Assembly: GCA_037126765.1 (NCBI GenBank)
Contig: JBBCBC010000024.1
Span: 14,357,554-14,421,553 of the forward strand
Direction of reading: 5' to 3'
DNA: 64,000 nt
DNA from: Stenogyne calaminthoides
Lineage: Eukaryota > Streptophyta > Magnoliopsida > Lamiales > Lamiaceae
The translations under genes were made by a program, and so were the position numbers. The notes under the pieces are model-generated. The model saw only the letters and a program-made list of their open reading frames with translations. It did no database searches and had not been told where the DNA came from. Positions 55,940 to 64,000 of the stretch are shown one piece after another (position 1 is the stretch's first letter; the number at the start of each line of letters is the position of its first letter).

Positions 55940-57952
55940 TGTTGGGAGATGAATTTAATAAAAGATATATGATTTTGATTAAGATCCCAAAACCCCTGAG
56001 TATGACATGTTCAGAATGATCTTGATAGTTGAGTCATGATTCAGTTTTTAGAAGATTCGGGGATGTTATCCGCAAAATGTATAGTCGCAGATATAGATCG
56101 GGGACAGTTTCTCAAGACTCAAGAACTCACTTCGATATGTTTCAAGAAACTGCGGTTCTCAAGATTCAAGAAAAATCGAGATATCAAGACTCAAGATGAA
56201 ATCGAGAACTCAAGACTCAAAGATGTATCGCTAAAGACTCGAAAGACCACCTCAAGACTCGAAAGACCTCAAAACTCGAAGACTCAAAAACACAAGACAA
56301 GATCAAGACTAAAGACTGAAGATCAAGAATATTGAAGGCACAAGAATTATCAAGACTCAAGAATGTCTTCAATGCTCGTAATAAACCTCGAATGTTCCGA
56401 GGTCTTCAATATATCTATCCGGGCGGATGCAATCGGAAGATCGCAATTCCTTAGATAATAGATATTTGCCAAGACATTCAAATGCAGACAAAAGGAACTA
56501 AGTCAGAAGTGTTGTTAAGGTTATATCAAACTCAGAGTTTGTAACCAAAAGAGCCGTTGAAGGTGTCTACCTTTAACGGAGACAAAAGTCAAAAAGAGGA
56601 AGACAAAGATCATGCCATACCGACAATCGAATGATACAGTCAAAAAAAAAGATGTCGATGTACAAAGTTCCAAATCGCAAAAAGTGAAGACCAGCACGTG
56701 AAAGGCTATTGCCTAAAAACGTGTTAGGGAGGTTCAAACCCTAAATATAAATTCTTCACACACACCTTAAGAGGAAACTCACGGGCTATCTCTCCAACGG
56801 ATAGTTTTCAAGAGTGACCTTGGTGTATGCCTATAAATACTGGTGACCCTCTACATTGTAAGGTTACGGGAAATTTATAAGCAACTCAAGAGCTCAAACT
56901 TATTATTGCAAGTTGAAGCACTCGAAAAACTTAGAATTTCCCAAGTGCTTTATTTCGAAGAGAGCTCACTATACTAAGTCTAGCTTGATAAGTCTTATCC
57001 AAAGCTTAGTCGAGATATCCTAACCCTTTGCATTGTGCTTCATTGTAAAGGATATCTCATCCTAGTTGAAACCAAATCGAGAAACCCCAAACCCTCGGTA
57101 AGGTAGTTGGAGTGTGTTTGTTGGTGAGTAGAGTTGTAAAGAGTTAGTAAACTACGCGAGTAGTCGAAAAAACTCTAGAGGAGAAGTTAGTAAAAATTTC
57201 TGAGAGGTAGTCTGAAAGCTTGTGAGTGTTTGAGTAAGTAAACTACGGAGGTAGTCAAAAAACTCAAGGTCGAGTTGAGTAAGTAAACTACGTGGAGTAG
57301 TCAGAAAACTCAGGACCAAGTTGAGTAAGTAAACTACGAGGTAGTCAGAAAGCTCAGAAGTGATTAGTGAATTTCTCTGAAGAGTCAGGGAGAGTGGACG
57401 TAGGAGCTTGAGTCTCTGAACCACTATAATTGCTGTGTTGTTTATTGCTTTCTTTATATGTGCTTAAATGTTGCATTGACCCGAATTTGAAAGCATACTT
57501 TTCACTGATATTTCAGTTGGAATCAATCCACTGAAGGTTGCATGTAATTGAATCACAGCCTAATCACTATTCCATTAAAGGAAGATTTTTCAAAGAAAGC
57601 TTAAAACGAGTATAAACTAAAGGGTCAACCATTCCGCATCCCCCGAGTAGCTAGAAAACAGATAGTTACCAAACCGAACTTACTCTTACGAGGGTTCGAT
57701 AAGTTAGTTATCTGATCCAAGCAACTCAGGATCTCTGATACTCAGGACTCAGTTGGGATTATCTGAGGTATTTGAAAGCAGCTCAGGATCACTGTCTCAG
57801 TAGACTTTGACTCAGAGCGATTCGTGCTTCTCAGGACCTAATCTTCATAATTATCTGACCCAAGTGACCTCGAAGAAAAAAAAAAATTTTAAAAACCGAA
57901 CACGCCAGATTCCCCATACACGTGTAAGACTTCGTTTGCACCGGGATCAACA
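55940..57952 (+). mobile_element. Element F, 5' LTR (2013 bp)
   Basis: TGTTGGGAGATGAATTTAAT...CACCGGGATCAACA. It has the U3 array (56090-56340, now reading CAAGACTCAAGA/CTCGAAGA), TATA box (56832-56839), R/U5 repeats with AGTAAACTACG cores (57140-57370) and ends as B's LTR does, though without the G/C-run at the usual place. The U3 part and the last 400 bases show the CAG/CTG anomaly. Confidence 0.85.
56832..56839 (+). promoter_or_regulatory. TATA box of F's 5' LTR
   Basis: CCTATAAATACTGG, same position as in C's LTRs. Confidence 0.65.
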
Positions 57953-57954
57953 AG

Positions 57955-57965
57955 TGGTATCGAGC
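57955..57965 (+). other. Primer-binding site of F, altered
   Basis: Reads TGGTATCGAGC where all relatives have TGGTATCAGAGC. The change CAGAG to CGAG is the same anomaly seen throughout F, so the true sequence may be the normal one. Confidence 0.8.
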
Positions 57966-58080
57966 ACTAGTTCAACTTGACCACCCTGTTTTTGACAAAA
58001 AGTTTTATTTGCTAAAAATACTTGTGGTCTATCTGAACCGGTCTTATTTGGTTGATTTTTTTCAAAAAGCTCAGATAAAA

Positions 58081-60480
58081 ATGTCTTCTAAAAACTTCCC
58101 ATGTTCTCAATGGAGAACTATGATTTATGGAGACTGAGAATGCAGCTCATCTCAGATTCCAAACATGAGCGTATGTGGAGAGTGGTCTCTCAAGGACCAT
58201 TCCAGTTCTTTGTGGTGAATCCCAGAGAAATGTAAGATGAGAGAATTGATCCTAGAGAGAATTTCTCAAGTCGATGACCAACCCTCTCTGAGGAGAGAAA
58301 GTTAGTCAATCTAGACTACATTGCTAAAGACACACTATACTGAGACAATTGATGATGGTGTGATGGGAATGATCTCTCACCGTAATCTTTGCTAAAAAGA
58401 TTTGGGATACACTAACATGAATGTGCCAAGACACGATCATCATATAAAGAGAACAAACTTTCAAAGGGCAATTGGAAAGTTTGATAGTTTTGAAATGAAT
58501 GATGGTGAATCAATAGACAAATTGGAAGTTAGATTCACTAGCATCATGAATGATCTAAATGCACTTGGAAAGAAATATCCACAAAGAGAAGTTGCATTGA
58601 AAATTCTTAGAGGTCTTTCTAAGAAATGGGATATACATGCTGTGGTGATTGAAAACACCAAAAACATTAGTTCAATGCCATATCAACAAGTCTTCTCTGA
58701 GATGAAGGCCTATGAATTTGTAATTGATAAGAAATCCAAAAAGGCTGACAGCAAAGATGATTCATCATCTAGTAAAAATGTGGCTTTAAAAAGCCAAAGA
58801 TAAAACCCAGAAAAACTAGAGAGTTCGAGAACCCCCATGCCAAAAAATCGGGATGAGCTTGAGGAAAAGCTAAAGACCGATGGCAAGGAGGTTTAAAAGA
58901 CTTAATAAGTAGATTTGGAAAATACAAAAACTATTACAGGAACCACATGTACCAGAAGAAACCTGAGGACAGATCAACTGAGAAGAAGGACCTAAAAGTT
59001 GAGGGATCTTCATCCAGAAAGAAGGACTTCAAGGCCAAAGAAGAAAGTGATCAGGATGATGATACCAACAGATGCTATAACCGCGAAAAAGAAATGTCAC
59101 TTCCAAAGATGATTGTCCGTAGATTGAGTCTTTGAGAGAGAAGAAAAGGCAAGCTAAAAGAGACAAGAAGTTCTCAGAGCAAAAAGACCATGGTTGCGTA
59201 AGAAGAACACTCGAGGAGGATCTAGCTCTTTCGAGATGAGATATTCTCGCACGGAAAGTGATGACATTTGTCCGATGGCCATTGAGGAGAGGTAAACTAT
59301 TCTTTCTCTCTCGTTGTTGCTCCCCTACACTAAACACAAGAGTTTTCATGTTCCATCATAAAATCATTTTGACTGATGGATTCTTTTGAGAATCGATGAA
59401 GGACTATCTTTGTTTTACAAGAATCGCTAAATGAAACTCAAGAGCGCGAATAAGGAATCGAAAGTTTGAAAAATCTAAAATGGAAAGACTCTAGCAATAT
59501 TTGAAATCACTTCTCAATTAATGGGAGCTACCGATGAACCGGATGTTACGAAAGTACAACTCTCGGAGAAAGAGAAGTTGATAATGACCCTAAATCAAAA
59601 AGCTAGAGAAATCCATTTGAAGAGATTCAAATAATCGGATTAAGTTCAATGACCTCTCGAGAAGCGTGAAACTCTACAGAATCTGTGAGGATAGTGCATG
59701 TAAGAAGTTAACTCTATGAATAAAGCATCTAATGTAATAGATGAAATTCGAGAGTTACCAGAGATCTGCCACTATAAAATCTGGATTGGGATACATTCCA
59801 GGGGGAACCTCACAAGGTCATCCCGATCTTTGCATCAAGTAGCAAGAAGACAATCTTTGTAAAACCAAGAAGACCCACACTTCAAACCAAGTAATGCCCA
59901 AGGTTGTAGACAAGGAAAAAGGACCTATGGTCTCGAAGAAATGAATGATCGGTCGAAAAGCCCAAACCTCGGTGAAGGCTAGAAAACTGAGCAAATATTG
60001 AAAGTTTCAGCGAAATACTTCAAAGCCTCGGTAAGAATGTAAACCCGAAGGCTCCATTACATCAACCATCGAGAGAATCCTCGGATGAGAAACACTCACA
60101 GAGACATTTCTCAATCAAGAGACCAAGTCCTCGAGATAATGAAAGACCAGATTCGATCTGAACCCGAACCCTACTTGCTTAAGGGTAAAGGTTACCCGAA
60201 CCCGAAGTCAACAAAGATTTAGACCGGCCACACAAAAAAAGCCAAAGCATCCGAAATGAAGGCTGAACCAAAGAAGAATTCAAAAGCCCATGTTCATGCT
60301 AAAGCTAAAGACTCATACACGTAAAAACCGCTAAGGCACCCGGAGTAGTAAATGTGTATGTTGATGTTTATGGAAGACAAATTAGCCACTCTAAAGTAAT
60401 TAGAGTTGTCAGGCGATTTGATTCCGAAAGGTACATCTAACCTTGTAGGACCCTACACAAATTGGGTACCTAAGAATTGA
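58081..60480 (+). pseudogene. Element F gag
   Basis: ATG at 58081 (MSSKNFPCSQWRTM in this frame), with frame errors. A clean stretch at 58402-58803 reads KLEVRFTSIMNDLNALGKKY to SMPYQQVFSEMKAYEFVID as in B and C. A zinc knuckle with one Cys-to-Arg change and a frame shift (CYNREKEMSLPK) lies near 59075. The coiled-coil and basic parts (59400-60470) are recognisable at DNA level only. Many of the breaks sit at expected CTG or CAG words. Confidence 0.75.
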
Positions 60481-60940
60481 TCTGCTTTTTCGAGGAAAAC
60501 AAGGGCACTAAGTCGATAAAAGATCACATAAAGACCGATGAGCGAGATGAAAAAGACCCCGATGTATGGTATCTTGACAGTGGATGTTCAAGACATATGA
60601 CAGATTCAAGAAGATATTCAAAGGACTATGTTGAACAAAGAGGCCCACAGATCACTTTTTGGAGATAACTCCAAGGACGGTCAAGGATATGGAACTTTGG
60701 AAATCGACTTCGATTCATATCCATGGTGTTTCATATGTATTCTGGATTGAAGCATAATTTGCTTTCAATAAGCCAATTACGTGATAAGAGTTTTAATGTT
60801 GAGTTCTCTAGAACTTATGTTATGTGAAAGATGATACATCACATAAAATATTACTAACTGGTACAAGAAAAGGAAATGTTTATCTTGCTGATTGGAGTTC
60901 AACTCCTAAAGATACATGTTTGGTTGTTAAAAGTTCCACA
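60481..60940 (+). pseudogene. Element F protease region
   Basis: VWYLDSGCSRHMTDSRRYSK (near 60565) has the active site; DYVEQRGPQITF follows, then the frame is lost. LAD-W block at 60880-60900. Confidence 0.8.
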
Positions 60941-61850
60941 GATACCAAATGGTTATGGCATAAAAGAATGAATCACCCGAATTTCAAAACCCCTGAATAA
61001 GCTTGCAAGATTAGCTCTTGTGAGAGGGTTACTTTAATGAAGTGTTCAAGAAGGATCACATTTGTGATGCGTGCGAAAAAGAAAACAAATTAGAGCATCA
61101 TTTAAAAGCAAAGTAGATGTTTCTACCGAATACTTCGCCATTTGCGATGGATCTTTTTTGGTCCTATAACACCGTGGAGTACTAATGGCGAAATACACAT
61201 TGGTAGTAGTTGATGACTACTCAAGATATATACTTGGTCATATTCTTACTTCGAAGAAAGAGACTCGAATAAAGCCAGAATTGCGAAAAGGCTCGAGATT
61301 GAGAAAAATCTGAGTGTGGGTCAAAATCGATCTCGACAAAGGAATCAATTTATAAATCATATTATATCGATTATTGTCAAAGAAATGGAATTTCTCATGA
61401 AACATCACCGCAAGGACCCCCTCAACAAAATGGTGTTCTTTGAAAAGAAGAAATGGGACTCAAAAGAAAGTTCGCAAGGACAATGATAACTCTAAGTCGA
61501 TATTCCTAAAAGATTTTGAAATTTGAAGCCGCCAACACCGCATGGTACTCTCGTAACAGATTCATCTTGACTAATAGTCAAGGCAAAACACCCTATGAGC
61601 TTTGGAATGAAAAAGAAGCCTCTTGTTTTTTTTTTCGTGTGTTTGGTTGCAAGTGTTTCATACACAATAATGGTAAAGATCGGGTTGAAAACGTTTGATA
61701 GTAAAAGTGATGAAGGAATATTCTTAGAATATTCTCAAGTCGATAAAACTTTCGAGTTTACAAATTTGTAGGACTTTTATTGTGGAGGAAACACCTCATG
61801 TTGTTTTTGATGAATCTACTTGTGTTAAAAAAAAAAAAAGAACATGATCG
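60941..61850 (+). pseudogene. Element F integrase
   Basis: DNA-level match to B and C from WLWHKRMNHPNF through MDLFWSYNT and the core to FRVFGCKCFIHNNGKD (61640-61680) and VVFDESTCV. Frames change roughly every 50-100 bases, mostly at CAG/CTG words, so catalytic residues cannot be judged. Confidence 0.75.
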
Positions 61851-63936
61851 CGGATGAACCGACTAAGAGGATCACCAGATTAAGCCCGAAATGAAAGATA
61901 AATCATCCAATCGAACTCGAAAAGAAGAAGTCACCACATCCTATGATTGGAGTGACTCGGACTTCGAAAAAGAAGTTCAGGATGGAAATCAGGATAGATG
62001 AGACTCAGGAAAACCAACACTCCAAAGGTGATCAATCTGAACAGACACCAGTTCAGACTCAGGTATGTGATGCCAATGAAGATGTGGTCACAGCTGAGGC
62101 AAATTCTGAATCTATCAACCAAAGGGGAACAAATGTCTCGATAATGTTCTCAATAGAATTTCCCCACGAGGAAGATGATTCTCTTTCTCCTTTTCTCATT
62201 GTTCCTCGAAGTTTCTTGAATTAATCGAACCTAACATTTCAAATGTTGAGGATACTACTGAAGGGGGAACATCAAGAAGGAAATGGTTATATAGTCACCC
62301 TACAAGTCAGATTGTGGGTGATCTAACTGAAGATGTTAAAACAAGAAGGTTCCATGGTGAGAGTGCACTATTCTCGGCCGCTTCCTATCGGGAGAAAAAG
62401 AACTCACGAGATTGGTGAAGCTCTACAAGATTCTTATTGGATTCTTCTTTTATGCAAGATGAAATTTGAATCAATTCTCGAGGAATGAAGTATGGGAGCT
62501 AGTAGATAGACACGAAAACCTGATGTCATTGGAACCAAAGTGGGTTTTCAAGAATAAAAGAGATGAAAACAACAACATTGTAAGAAACAAGGCAAGACTT
62601 AGTTGCACAAGGTTATTCTCAAGAAAAAAAGCTTGGATTATGATGAAACCTTTTGCACTTGCTGCAAGACTAGAAGCCATCGATTGTTTCTTGCATATCT
62701 TTGCCCACATGAAGTTCACGGTCTATCAAATGGATGTGAAAAGTGCATTTCTGAATCGGTGTGCTTAAAGAAGAGGATTATGTGGAACAACCTCCTGGTT
62801 TCAAACAGAATGACCAAGTTTACAGGCTCAGAAAAGGCTTTGTATGGTCTCAAGCAAGCACCCGAGCATGGTATGATACTCTTTCTCAGTTTGTTCTTGA
62901 CCATGGATTTGTCAAAGAATCTGTTGATAGAACTCGCTTAGGGATAGAAGATGGGGAAGATATCTTACTAGTTCAGGATATATGTTGATGACATCATTTT
63001 TGGATCTCCAAACCATCACCGGTGTGTGAAAAGTTTTCGACAATCGATGAAAGGCAAGTTTGAGATGTCAATGATGGGAGAGGTGAATTTCTTTCTAGGT
63101 CTTCAAGTGAAACAATCAAAGGAAGGAATATTCATCAACCAGGTAAAGTACAAAAGAGATCTGATTGTCAAATATGGTGTACAGAATTGCAATGCAGTTA
63201 GGATGCCCATGAATACTAACTACAAGATGGATCCCGATTATGAAGGCAAAATCGGTGAGTCATACCGATTATAGAGAATCATTGGATCATTGCTCTATCT
63301 CACGTTAAAGTAGGCGGATATAACATTTGTTGTTGGGATATGTGCAAGATATCAAGCTAATCCTAAATTTAGTCACATGGAGGTCGCCAAAAATCTTGAA
63401 GTATCTTAAAGGCACCGTGAATAGAGGATTATGGTATCCAAATTGATAACCTTGAATTAACCGTTACTTTCGGATCTCGATTATGGAGGTTGCGGGGATT
63501 GACAGAAGTCCACTACGAGAACTTGTCAATTTTTAGGATGTAAGTTGATATCTTGGTTTTCAAAAGAAACAGACCTCTCGATGAAGAACCAAGATTATTC
63601 TTGAAAAATTAATACATGGTCGCGAGGAAGTCATTGTTTTCCGATTCTTTTAGCTCGCACAACAATTAAGGGATTATAAAGTTGTAGCGATGAAGTACCA
63701 ATATTTTTGTGACAATAATAGTGTCATTGCTATTTCACAAAATCCCAGATTGCACACCGATGCAAGCATGTGGATATCGACATCACTTCATCGAGATCAT
63801 GTCGAGAAAAAGGACATAAGGATGGAGAAAATTCATCTTGATAAGCAAATAGTGATATCTTGACTAAACCTTTCGGTTTGAATCAAGATTTCGAACTTTC
63901 AATTGAATTAGGGATGTTAGATCCGTGTATAGAGTA
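61851..63936 (+). pseudogene. Element F reverse transcriptase and RNase H
   Basis: Acidic spacer (TQVCDANEDVVTAEANSESI), then WVFKNKRDENNNIVRNKAR, FTVYQMDVKSAFLN (motif A, present), YGLKQAP and YVDD (ATATATGTTGATGAC near 62980) in shifting frames. FEMSMMGEVNFFLGLQVKQS is clean. RNase H at 63300-63900 is recognisable in DNA; ends near TAG/TAA 63935. The env-like gene expected next lies outside the window. Confidence 0.75.
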
Positions 63937-64000
63937 AAATCAAAAATTGAAGGTTTTCGGATGCATGAAGTTTTCTCGAATTCTCTTCGAGAAACTCGAT

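Noticed and set aside
58820..63990. Ancient decay as the explanation for frameshifts in F
   Set aside because: LTR ends, gag patches and motif words are too similar to C for the number of indels seen, and the indels cluster at CAG/CTG words; artefact is the better first explanation.

Overview
The window looks like nuclear heterochromatin of a flowering plant, almost certainly a eudicot. It is built nearly entirely of LTR retrotransposons nested in one another, and I found no intact host gene, rRNA, tRNA gene or CRISPR array. Nearly every coding region belongs to a Ty1/copia or Ty3/gypsy element and most carry stops, frameshifts or deletions, so they are annotated as pseudogenes.

Layout. Element A (1-2935, minus strand) is a copia-type LTR element with a primer-binding site and polypurine tract but no coding capacity; the window starts inside its 3' LTR. 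Element B (plus strand) runs from 3207 to about 46504 and is broken into three pieces by later insertions. Its 5' LTR, gag, protease and integrase lie at 3207-7912, its reverse transcriptase, RNase H and an extra env-like ORF at 21909-26852, and its polypurine tract and start of the 3' LTR at 46337-46504. Element C (7913-21908, minus), a close relative of B with complete LTRs, lies inside B's pol gene. Element D (26853-46336, plus) is a Tat-type gypsy element with a perfect AAATT duplication and lies in B's 3' untranslated part. Element G (31885-40044, minus) is a chromovirus of Tekay/Del type with a perfect TTGGA duplication; it lies between D's RNase H and integrase. A solo copia LTR, H (41290-42283), lies behind D's integrase. 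The nest is therefore B > C, and B > D > G and H.

From 46505 to 55939 there are older fragments: a partial LTR, a minus-strand copia gag-protease relic, a second Tat-type element E (49857-53971) reduced to gag/protease plus antisense ORF plus 3' LTR, small elements inside E (a MITE, a tRNA-derived SINE and a hAT-end-like piece), another LTR fragment and a fold-back MITE. From 55940 to the window end lies element F (plus), a third relative of B and C.

B and C carry a long extra ORF between pol and the 3' LTR, as Sirevirus-type copia elements do. D and E carry an antisense ORF between pol and the 3' LTR, as Tat-type gypsy elements do; the D and E copies share splice-site-like blocks. Beyond the biology, parts of the sequence (mainly 56000-63990, also about 60-240, 750-1380, 18620-18800, 21540-21690 and 41340-42130) show a systematic pattern in which expected CAG and CTG trinucleotides read as CGA, GA or CG. 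This looks like a sequencing or basecalling artefact at methylated CHG sites, and frameshifts in those zones should not be taken at face value.
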